From the NCBI GenBank assembly GCA_905397405.1, contig CAJPVJ010000111.1, positions 1 to 39,537 of the forward strand: 39,537 nucleotides of DNA, in the 5' to 3' direction. Source of the stretch: Oppiella nova. Its lineage: Eukaryota; Arthropoda; Arachnida; Sarcoptiformes; Oppiidae. The first letter of the stretch is position 1. Each line of letters starts with the position of its first letter. The position numbers and the translations under genes were made by a program. Positions 10,421 to 20,305 of the stretch are shown here, one piece after another. The notes below the pieces were generated by a model. That model did no database searches, was not told where the DNA came from, and saw only the letters and a list, made by a program, of their open reading frames with translations.

Positions 10421-13400
10421 ATGAATAATAATTATACAAATAATTACAATAATAGTAATTATAATCCGAAATTAAACAATGGTTTCAATACGGATGTGAA
10501 TCCTATGCCTAATGGCTACCAACCCTTCCCGGCGGCCGGCCCTCAGCCCCAACAACCCACACATCAATACAATTATCCACCGATGGCTCAGTCGTCGACC
10601 GCAAGAGTGGCGCCCACTTTGGCCACCAATTCGGTGTACAGTCAGCCATCAGGGGATCAGTTGAGACACCAAACGCAGACATCTGTCCCACACATGGCTA
10701 GCAAACAGTTTAACCTCAACTACAACGAGTCAAACAATCAATACTTACCGCCGATGAGATCACAGCCGCCAACACAACCGGCAGTTTTGCCCACTAATGG
10801 ACAGACGTTACCGCCGATGGCTAACCAACCCCTCCATCAGTCGCAACAACCCCTTCCCACTCCTCAATCAGTGGCACCGGTGCTACAAACGCGACCTCCG
10901 ATTCAGCAGCACCTACACCATCAGCCGCTGCCAGCGCAGAAACCCGGAGCACCTCCTCCTCAGCCACCCTTTCAAAGCCCACTTCCAGTACAACCCGCAC
11001 GACTCGCATCGGAACCAATGGGTTCGCAACCGGCGAACCACTACAACAGTTACGGCCAAAACCAAGCCATACCTCCGCCACATATGAACTCCTATTCAAA
11101 CGCCGGACATACAGTTCCTTCAGCGCATAGACTCAACGATGCGGTGACCGCTCAGCCCACGTATAACGGCGTCAGTTATAGTCAGCCGCCAAACATAGAC
11201 CCCTTGACTAATAAGATGGGGTCGATGTCTGTGAACCAGACATGGGGTCAGATGTGGAACCAGGAGAGCGTTAATCTGATGACAGAGAAAGACATTCGCA
11301 CTAAAGCTGTGATGAGTGAACAGCAAAGAGCAGCCAATTCTCAAAACGACTTCGACTCCAACTGTCATAAGGAGATAATGCGCTCAACTCTGACCAAAGT
11401 TCCCGACTCGACGTCACTGTTGCAGAAGTCGCGCCTACCCTTCGGAATCCTTATCCATCCCTTCAAATCGGATGACGTGAGCACTGATCTCGTCATTTGA
11501 GTCTTGTTTCACATTAACATGTTTTGAATGCATTTGCAGGACATTCCCATCATTCAGGACAGCCCTATCGTCCGGTGCCGGTCGTGTCGAACATACATTA
11601 ATCCTTACGTCCGTCTGTTAGATCAGCGCCGTTGGCAATGCAACCTTTGCCTTAGGATTAACGAGAGTATGTCTTATCGTGTAATTGTTTGAATGCAAAG
11701 TTTCTTATTTCAATGATCCGATTGTATAGTTCCGGAAGAATTTCTTTACGATTACAATACGAGACAAACGATTGACTGCACGTCTCGACCGGAACTAAAT
11801 TATGGCTCAATTGAATACATAGCTAGCGTTGAATATATGGTACGCCCTCCACAACCGGCCGCCTATTTATTTGTGTTCGACTGTTCCCGACACGCGACTC
11901 AAGTCGGTTACATCCCATCCCTGGCCAGGGCGTTGACTCAGTGTTTGGAGCAAATCCCCGGCGACTCTCGAACTTTGATCGGTTTCATTGCTTTCGACTC
12001 AAGGCTTCATTTCTTCAATTTGGGAGATAAACAGCCGATCCATTTAGTAATGCCTGACATTCAAGGTATGCCTTTCTATTTAGAGCACCGGTTGTTAAGG
12101 CGATTGTCTAATCACTGGTTTCCATGTGTTTTCAGATGTATTTCTTCCGAATTACGAAAACATTTTAGTTAATCTTCAGTCAAAAAGAGCTCAAATCGAG
12201 GAGTTTTTAACCGAAATTTTGCCCACTTTTCCATTGGATAATCCCAATGATGTGGTCTATGACACGGGATCAGCATTGGGTGCAGCCTTAACAGTGGCCT
12301 ATAAGGTGTTGTCATCCCTGGGCGGAAGAATCACTCTAATTCAGGCAACCCTTCCTAACATTGGAAACACGAGCGATGGATCCGTTCTGACCAATAGAGA
12401 GGATCCAAACAAACGAACCATAAATTCCAATAATTTGAATGCTTTGACACCACTCCTGAATCCGGGAACTGATTTCTACAAGAAGTTATCGTTAGAATGT
12501 TCCGAACACCAGATTGCAGTCGATTTGTTTGACTTGTCGTCGTCTTACTCTGATTTGGCGACTGTTGGATCGGTTTCTAAGTTCAGCGGCGGATCTATTC
12601 ATTATTACGGCGGAAGTCCTCCCTCTTGTCTTTTGGCGCGATTTGAAGCCGATATGAGACACTATTTGCAGCGAAACATCGGCTTTGAAGCTGTGATGAG
12701 AATGCGCTGCACTCGAGGCCTGTCTATCCATACATTTCACGGAAACTTTTTTGTCCGGTAATTAACATAGACTTGATTTACTTCTTGATTTGTGTTAACA
12801 AATGGATTGTCGTTTAGTTCAACCGACTTGTTAGCGCTTCCCAACGTAAACCCCGACTCAGGCTATGGAATGCAGATCAGTATCGACGAAGACCTCAAAG
12901 ACTACACTAATGTCTGCTTTCAAGCGGCCATCCTTTACACGTCAGCCAATGGCGAGCGACGTATTCGAGTGCATACTCTATCTCTTCCAGTGGTGACCAC
13001 AATAGGGGATGTGATTCATTCGGCAGATCAGGAGGCGATCATCTGTCTCCTCTCGAAGATGGCTGTCGACCGAAGTCTTACTTCTTCGATGTCTGACGCG
13101 AGAGAAGCACTAATCAATGCAGTGGTCGATATCCTCAACACTTACCGAGCAATCAATACCAGCGCAGGCGGTGGTGCACTCGTTATGTCTTCAGCCACTC
13201 GACTAATGCCTCTCTATGTCTTAGCCCTTATAAAACACGTGAGAATTATTGAATTATTTACTAAATTAGCAGTTATTTAATGTTTTGCTTACTTTATATT
13301 AAAGACTGCATTTAGAGTCGGAATTTCAACAAAAATCGATGAAAGAGTGTTCGCAATGGAACGGATCAAAAGCCTTCCTCTCAAGCAGTTAATGACATAT

Positions 13401-13972
13401 ATTTATCCCAATCTCTACGCCATTCACAACAGCTTTTCCAATGAGAATGAGAGGCCGACTCCCGTTCAGCTCTCGTTCGCCAACATTGAGCGCAACGGAG
13501 TCTATCTGTTGGACACTTACGACAATCTGTTTGTCTATATTTGCAAATCAGTTCACCCGCAGTGGTTGGCAGAAGTGTTTAATGTGACCCAATGGGCACT
13601 CATACCCGATGACGGAGAGGCCACTCCCACTAATCAGATGCCAAATAGTCCGCAATTACGACAACAGACACCAGAACCGGAAGAGCGAGAGATCATACGA
13701 TTACCGCAATTGGAAAACATGACATCAAAAAGAATCCACTCTTTTATTAATAGTCTTATCAAAGAGCGACCATTTCAGCCAAACTTTCATATACTAAGGT
13801 ATGCCTGCGATCTGTAAATTGTCATCAAATGAATACTAATTGATTGAATTGTCGCAGAGAGGACAGTCGACTGCGATACGCGTTTCTGCAGTACATGTAC
13901 GACGACAGGAATGAGTCGGCGTTCAGTTACTACGAGTTTTTACAACACCTTCAGCAACAGATTAAGAATTAG
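10421..13972 (+). CDS. Sec24: COPII coat protein Sec24, A/B type, 7 exons, 1056 aa
   Basis: Sec24 is the cargo-selecting subunit of the COPII inner coat. Paired with Sec23, it captures export signals at ER exit sites. Exons: 10421-11476, 11540-11666, 11730-12065, 12136-12757, 12818-13238, 13305-13798, 13858-13972; phases agree throughout. The first 340 residues are a Pro/Gln/Asn-rich disordered tail, usual for the family. Then come the zinc finger (CRSC, later CNLC, about residues 365-386) and the vWA-like trunk ([20 protein letters not shown]). The beta-sandwich follows, with [20 protein letters not shown] and HGNFFVRSTDLL. The helical domain has [14 protein letters not shown], and the gelsolin-like end finishes [15 protein letters not shown]. 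The core resembles Sec24A/B rather than C/D. ATG 10421 is the first in frame; the upstream GTG at 10397 is not a likely start. The stop is convergent with SmD3. Confidence 0.96.
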
Positions 13973-14324
13973 TGTTAAAAAGACTTTTTAAATATATAAA
14001 TATATATTGGTTTCGATTTATTTTCAATCAATTTATTGTTTAAATACTGGAATTTTTTAGGGAATTAATAATATTTAAATTTTGTGATAAGTTTTACTAC
14101 AAAAAGCAAACATTAAATCTGTCGATACAGCGATTGTGTCGTGTATTATATGTTATAATTAAGACATTAAATAATGATTTGATATATGAATACAAAACTC
14201 GTGTTTAAATGTAAAGCAAATTGAAAAAATATTTCCTATACTCCGAGCCATCGGTTGGTAAATGACTTCAAGAAATCAAGTATTGTTGTCATGAGATGTG
14301 TTAGGATGGGGTCGTGCCATGCGT
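13973..14324. other. Intergenic region between convergent Sec24 and SmD3
   Basis: 352 bp of AT-rich DNA, presumably the two 3' UTRs. No gene or clear element is seen. Confidence 0.5.
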
Positions 14325-14763
14325 TTAACGACCCCTTCTGGTGATCATAGCGCGGGCCCGACCGCGACCTCTCGCCACTAATGGATCAATGGATCAATCA
14401 ATGAATACAATGGCGTATCAAATGGTGAGACAATGGATACAAACCCTGAGCCCGAAGTATAGCTGATTTGCCGCGACCGGCCTGTTGTTGACCCCCTTTA
14501 ACGCCCACCTTCTTAAACATGGGGGCGTTCTTGAGCATATCGGGGAGTATAAGGAACCGTATTTTGGATCCCCTGATGAAGACGTTCTCGAGTTGTGAGA
14601 CGCGACCATCCCTTGTGGTGACCGTAATGCTCGCCATCTGACAGTTCATGTTGTCCTCGGCCTCCAACAGCTTACCCCGGTATACATCACCCGTGTTGGT
14701 CTCGCAGGTGATGATATGGCCCTCGGCCTCGTGCAGCACTTTAATGGGTATACCGATCGACAT
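14325..14763 (-). CDS. SmD3: Small nuclear ribonucleoprotein SmD3, 2 exons, 123 aa
   Basis: SmD3 is one of seven Sm proteins that form the ring on spliceosomal U1, U2, U4 and U5 snRNAs. Exons on the minus strand are 14763-14445 and 14377-14325, joined in phase 1 across a 67-bp intron. The N-terminus [17 protein letters not shown] and the Sm2 motif region ([20 protein letters not shown]) are near-identical to known SmD3. The C-terminus is an RG-rich tail ([16 protein letters not shown]), shorter and less regular than the vertebrate one; such tails receive symmetric arginine dimethylation. Length is normal for the family. Confidence 0.97.
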
Positions 14764-15312
14764 GATCTTCGTATTCTTCGGCGGTGTCTATGAAGCGATG
14801 GTTTGTATTCAAACGACAATAAAGCGTGAGTTTTGGCGATTAATACGACGGCCTGTAAGAGACATACACTGCAGTCAACGCATACTCAGACCTATGAGTG
14901 GCGTAAATGCCTTGTGTTTGGCAATACTCCCGATACTGACGACTGCAGTGAAGGCACTGTTGCCTCACTCACACACAAACTGTTTCTCGTTTACATTAAG
15001 TGTAAGTCTTACATATTTTGACCAAGGTGTTCAATAAGTGTTCAATAATTTGAGATACATACACTTTTAATTTAGTTTAATTTACCCGTAATAAACTCCT
15101 GGCCCTCCCGACCCCACCACTAATTTGTTACAAATTGTCTTTCGTTGTAGTAATGAATAAGTTTTCGTCAATATATGAAAAGTTTTTACTTTTTATATAA
15201 CATTTAGAATTGAGAATAAACTAAAGGCTCAAAGAATTCACAGAATTCACAGAATTTAGTGTCGCTTTGGAAGCAAAGGAAACAATAAATGCTTTTGTTT
15301 TGTGACACGAAT
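14764..15312. other. Intergenic region upstream of SmD3
   Basis: 549 bp that should hold the SmD3 promoter at its left and the 3' UTR of the next minus-strand gene at its right. The two plus-strand frames overlapping 14648-15037 lack any family signal and partly run antisense to SmD3. Confidence 0.45.
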
Positions 15313-15876
15313 TCATGCTTTACTTCCTTTACTACTCGCCGTCTGTTGTGACTGTTGTGCGATCGCAGAGCCAGTCCGAGAAGATATCACTTTAGAGGTC
15401 GCCTTCGAAGGGGCGGCGGATGAGCCGGCGCTCGACGACCCGGCGCTCGAGTTGAGCGATGAGCCCGCGGCTGATGATCCCATCGCCGAAGAGCCCATTC
15501 CGCTGATCATAGACCCGCCCGCTGCTGACGAACCCGCGGTCGATGATCCCATTCCCGAGATGGTTGATCCGCCCACAGCTGATCCGGCGCCCGATATACT
15601 GGAGCCCACTTTGGAACCGCCAGCGCTCGAGCCCGCCTTAGAGCCCACTTTGGAGCCGGTGGTCGACACTCCCGACGGTTTGGCTAAAAACTTTGAGGCC
15701 ATCTTCTCGTCTATTTTGGACGCGTTTTGACTCGCCTTCGACTGAATGGCCGAACCTGTCTGTGAGGGCCGGGGCTCCTGTCCTTCGGGAGGCGCTTCTT
15801 CTGGTGGTGGCTGTTCGCCTGTCTGTCCCTCTCCCTCCCCCTCTCCCTCACTCTTTTTGCCACAACAGCCGCCCAT
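15313..15876 (-). CDS. Low-complexity Gly/Ser/Ala-rich protein with lipid-anchor N-terminus, 187 aa
   Basis: I do not recognise a family. The N-terminus MGGCCGKKSEGEGEGEG fits an N-myristoylation site (Gly2) followed by two cysteines that could be palmitoylated and a basic pair, as in many inner-leaflet proteins. An acidic and proline-rich stretch follows (about residues 9-40), then a K/S/A-rich part. A long Gly-Ser-Ala tract (about 65-165) contains degenerate units such as GSTISGMGSS and GSMISGMGSS. There are no membrane helices. The single open frame has no visible intron. The opposite strand is also open across much of it, a side effect of repeat composition. Whether the lipid anchor is used is inference. 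Confidence 0.6.
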   Translation of the reverse strand: MGGCCGKKSEGEGEGEGQTGEQPPPEEAPPEGQEPRPSQTGSAIQSKASQNASKIDEKMASKFLAKPSGVSTTGSKVGSKAGSSAGGSKVGSSISGAGSAVGGSTISGMGSSTAGSSAAGGSMISGMGSSAMGSSAAGSSLNSSAGSSSAGSSAAPSKATSKVISSRTGSAIAQQSQQTASSKGSKA

Positions 15877-16204
15877 CTCTTCGATTGTCTTTCGTTTGAT
15901 TTCTTATTCCTTTGATAACTCTTTTCAAGAAAATGACACCAAATCTAAGCCTTCCGTGGATTTCGAGATAATTTAAGACTTTATAACGAACTTCTGGTAA
16001 TTCTGTTATTCAAATGTTTTTAAATCCTATTTTTGAGAACGAGATGTAAAGTAAAAGTTAGAAATTAATTTCAATTTATTGCAGAGCGAGACTTGCCGTC
16101 AAAAGTATGAATTATTTTTGAAGGAAATTTTGAATTGTTAGTGAATTTTGTGTCTGTAAATAAGTCTTAATTGAGAATAGGTTCTGGGTAATGTGCGATC
16201 TGCA
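15877..16204. promoter_or_regulatory. Divergent intergenic region upstream of the kinase
   Basis: 328 bp between two divergent start codons, presumably with both promoters. It is AT-rich and no specific element could be identified. Confidence 0.35.
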
Positions 16205-17431
16205 ATGGGAATAATTGCATCAGTATTTCCTACGTGTTGTCCCTGTCTGTCAAAGACATCAACAACAAGCAAACGTTCAAAAACTAGAAATAGAAATAAA
16301 AGTTCGCAGAAAAAGAGTGCAGTAATTGAGATGAATTGGGAGACAAATGTGAACTCTTATACCACTCCGAGTCAGATCCCCGACCAGGAACTCACCAAAG
16401 AGTATGTCATTCCAAGAGACTACCCATCGATTGATGAATGTATAGCCAAACAGGGCTATCAACTAGGGGATGTGATCGCTCCTAAAACCTCTGGATCTAA
16501 GACAGAAGTGATCAAATTGTATGGATTGGAGACCAAAGAGGTATTCGCCTGTAAAGTGATTCCACTGGAAAAGGATAGCGTCAATAGTTTCCCTGCTTTT
16601 AATAATTTAAAAAATGAAATTTTTGTCATGAGAAGGGTTCAGGAGTGTCCCAATATTATCCATATGTATCGACACTTTATTATAAAACAACACATCATTG
16701 AAAAGGATATGGAAAGCATAAGACTGATCGCTTATATAGTGATGGAATACGCGAGCGGAACGGTACTCCACAAAATGACTGTCTGTTACGAGTCCACTGG
16801 AAAGCCTAATATATTGAAAGCATTGTCGGAAAAGAAAGCAAAACAATATTTCAAAGACATGGCAAATGGGATTCATTACTTGCATTCAATAGGAATAACA
16901 CATATGGATATAAAGTTAGGAAACATGTTAGTCGTGAACGAACACAATGAAGAAGTGGTCAAAGTTTGCGATTTCGGTGTAAGTCATGTGAGTCAGCCTT
17001 CCGATAAAGGACACAAAGGACAGGTCGTTAAATATAGGACAGCCATCGGAACCATTGATTACTTTTCACCGCAAATGTTGAAACTGATTATACGGGAGGA
17101 GTGGCACAAAGATGTGGGACGAGTCAAAGAATACGACAGTTTTAAGTCAGACGTGTGGGCTCTTGGAGTATGTCTTTGTGCCATGATTTGCGGTCATTTG
17201 CCCTTCAAATTGAAAGCCGATGACCAGAAACTATGTGAGAAAACATACGATAAAATGATTCGCAAACGTTATAAAAGACCACAAATGAAACGGCGGTGTT
17301 GTCTGCAATGTTTGTGTCACACAAATAACTCGTCAAATGATTGCTTGAATTTAATTGATAAACTTCTGGAACCAAACGCCGATCAAAGAATTACAATGAA
17401 ATCAGTTATAAAACATCAATGGCTTAATTAG
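16205..17431 (+). CDS. Protein kinase with altered HRD motif and lipid-anchor-like N-terminus, intronless, 408 aa
   Basis: A Ser/Thr protein kinase fold, possibly distantly TSSK- or CAMK-like, given GYQLGDVI before the first strand. The glycine loop is degenerate (PKTSGSKTE). The ATP lysine is K117 in VFACKV. The catalytic loop reads HMDIKLGN (233-240): the usual Arg of HRD is Met, while the Asp and Lys are kept. DFG is intact at 256-258. APE is replaced by SPQ in TIDYFSPQM. DVWALGVCLCAMICGHLPF and the final QRITMKSVIKHQWL are typical. The core metal and ATP residues are present, so activity is plausible. An insert near residue 355-375 is Cys-rich (RRCCLQCLCH). The start MGIIASVFPTCCPCLSK suggests myristoylation and palmitoylation. 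The upstream in-frame GTG is not credible. In a window of intron-rich genes, an intronless kinase suggests retroposition. Confidence 0.85.
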   Translation: MGIIASVFPTCCPCLSKTSTTSKRSKTRNRNKSSQKKSAVIEMNWETNVNSYTTPSQIPDQELTKEYVIPRDYPSIDECIAKQGYQLGDVIAPKTSGSKTEVIKLYGLETKEVFACKVIPLEKDSVNSFPAFNNLKNEIFVMRRVQECPNIIHMYRHFIIKQHIIEKDMESIRLIAYIVMEYASGTVLHKMTVCYESTGKPNILKALSEKKAKQYFKDMANGIHYLHSIGITHMDIKLGNMLVVNEHNEEVVKVCDFGVSHVSQPSDKGHKGQVVKYRTAIGTIDYFSPQMLKLIIREEWHKDVGRVKEYDSFKSDVWALGVCLCAMICGHLPFKLKADDQKLCEKTYDKMIRKRYKRPQMKRRCCLQCLCHTNNSSNDCLNLIDKLLEPNADQRITMKSVIKHQWLN

Positions 17432-20305
17432 TGACAACATGAACTTAAAATAATTAAATTTTAATGTTAATAATATAATATTCTATACACAGGTACTCAT
17501 ACAGCCCTTTATTTTATGAATAAATTCATTATTCTTTCTTGATTTTATTTATAATAAATTATTTTGGATAATGTCATAAAAGTTGTTTTAATTTAGAGAT
17601 TTTATTAAGTAGAATTACTATGTTTTTACTAGACATTTAAATGTGTAAGTGATTTTATTTTTATATATTTATATATTCATCAATGATTGCTTATTCTCCA
17701 AGTTTGAGCCTCAAACTGATTTATATTATAAATGATTAATTAAACATTTTAGTCTTATAAGATTTGTAGCTTTTAAGTTAGAAAAATATAATGAAGTGAT
17801 TTATGAAGTAACACAAAGGCTTAATACTTGATGGAGGAGGGGATTTAGGATTCATAGAAAATATAGACTAATCGTTATACTGTTATACTTGTATAAGAAT
17901 CTGATAGTTATTCTAAAGACTGGAAGACACTTCAGATGTCGTTCAGAGTGCCGTTCATTGAGTGATGTTTTCATAGAATTCTTGAGTCTTAGACTTAGAT
18001 CTATATAATCGACAGAATAGAGAGAGGAATACAAAGTATGGCTTCAATTGATTGGCTCAATAATACGCCAAAAGTCAATAATTAAAAGAATTTGTCGTAT
18101 AATTAACAGAATATTCATCATATTATATGAATCTATATTTGGAAAACTGAATGAATTATTGCTTGAAATGGAGCGATGAGTGGAATTGAGAGCAAATGAC
18201 ATAATTGTTGGCAGAAATGTCACGAATAATAGTGTATTGGATGTGATTTTTTGAGCAAAAACTTAGTTTTCTTCCATATATTTATCGATTATTTTTGTGC
18301 GTAAACTGAGAGCTCACACCAATATCATCGCAATTCAAATGTCAACAATATTTTTCTTATTAATTAGTACATGTTTTTAATAAATACAATGTTTATCGGG
18401 ACCATAAAATGGTAAGCGATTGTCTCATATTAACTAATGTGTGTATTAATTGACGAAATGATACATAAAATGCAAATTTACTGTACAGTATAGTCGAGTC
18501 AGTGATGCTTTGGTTGCAATCAATTGGAAAATAGATTTTAATTATAAAGCCTTACAGAAAAGCTGAGCTCACAATACACTGAATATACTGTATAATTGTA
18601 TTGCTATTGTGTTGGGTATAGGGTTTGCATTATTTGATTTCTATATTTATAGACATATATTTACAATTCCTGTAATAATCTCTAAAAAAGAGATACTTTT
18701 TACACAAACACCATTTTAATGTAACAATTGATTCATTGGTCTGAATAATGCATTAATTTTCTTAAGCAAATAAACACTTTTTCTTGATTTTATGCTAATT
18801 ATATGCTTTTTCTAATGTGAATGCTTTAGTCTCGAAAAACCCTATTGTGAGCTATTGTTAGATATTCTTTATGTAAATTATCTTTAATATTGATTACAAT
18901 ATTCTGTACTCTATTTGTGCACAAAACAAGCGTTTTATTTGAGAATTCTTTGCACTGAAAACCCATCCAAAGCTATGAAACAAAACAAATGGTATTTTAT
19001 TTTTCTATACGATATGAGAGAGACTCCGCTTTCAATGCATTTAATCTTTCGGAGAAAGAGATATAAAAACTATTTTTGTTTCTCCGTTTCAATCAATCAT
19101 TTTCTCGCCTTTTCTTATTACAGCCAATATTTGAATGGTTTTCATGTTTTCTGTATATAATTTAATATCTCCCTATAGTTTGGTCTCATAATTGAATTTA
19201 AAGTTTTTAAATAAATCTCTAATTCGATGTTATGTTGTGTTAAATGCATGAAAATTTGTTAGAAAGTAATTCTTGAAATGTTGTTTGAATGCAATGTTAT
19301 ATTGATTTTCTGTATCAAACAAGTGATGTCTATTGAGGCGAACCTATGAATAGCATTTGCGCCGTCATGTCCTCGCATACAGATTCAACGCAAAGCAATA
19401 TATATAATAATTCCCTATAAAAACAATTTTCTTATTTATCACATTAACCGATATTTTATGATTTAGTTTGCTTTTGCACTTATTTTTTGTTCAATTCTAT
19501 ACTTCGCATAAATATCGCAGAAAAAGTGTAACGAAAAACATGCTAATAATGTGACGCGAATCTGCATTTTCTGAATTCATTTTGTGGTCAATGGTATCCG
19601 TATTAAATGTCTGCTCCAAACTCTGTATTACTTTTAGATCAATAAATGTTGTGAAACACAATCCCATTCCTCCCTATTCTTGAGAGGAACTGACGAAAAA
19701 GAGTGAGCAAACCATAAGATAGTTATACTGTGTTTCGCTGTACAGTGTGTGCGAGCGAATAGACGATAGACGAGAGCACCAGTGGTTTTGAACGCATAGA
19801 ATATTATAGAGAATATACAGAATCACAGAATCCGTCGACAGAAACAGAGCAACCGTTTTAAGCGGCAGTAAAGCTCTAGAATCCGAACCAATGGATCGAT
19901 AAATTTAAGACCAAAATGATGATCATATAATTATAATTATGTATAATTCATAGTATTATATACAGTATCTGATGAATTGATTAGTATTTTGTGATATTTG
20001 GGTGAACCGCAGATCAATCGCTGGCTGTACGGCTTAAACGCTATTATATGAGATGGTCTCTTGTATTGGCGCCGACATTACTTCATCTAATAAATGGTAA
20101 TGAAATTCTCGATAAACCCGTTCAACTCGTTTTGTTGTGATAAGTAACTCATATAAAGACAACTAATAATATTCATAATAAGAAGCTTGCAATCAAAAGT
20201 CACCAACATCATATTCGTGAATTTAATTACTACAATTAAAATTCATATATAAAACATGATCACCAGAATTGTGTTTAAGTAGCCACTCACTCGTATACCG
20301 ACACA
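17432..20305. other. 2.9-kb AT-rich intergenic region upstream of slowpoke
   Basis: I see no convincing gene, RNA gene or transposon. AATAAA at about 17519 may end the kinase transcript. The last 600 bp may hold the slowpoke promoter or 5' UTR exons. A short stretch near 19745-19785 (GTGTGCGAGCGAATAGACGA and following bases) is richer in CpG than its surroundings. The frame at 18915-19160 has no family resemblance. Confidence 0.45.

Noticed and set aside
15302-15730. Plus-strand Pro/Glu/Asp-rich open frame
   Set aside because: It is the mirror of the Gly/Ser/Ala codons of the minus-strand gene; the repeat composition keeps both strands open.
18915-19160. 81-codon frame in the large spacer before slowpoke
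   Set aside because: AT-rich, hydrophobic/aromatic composition typical of random non-coding sequence, with no neighbouring exon signals that extend it.
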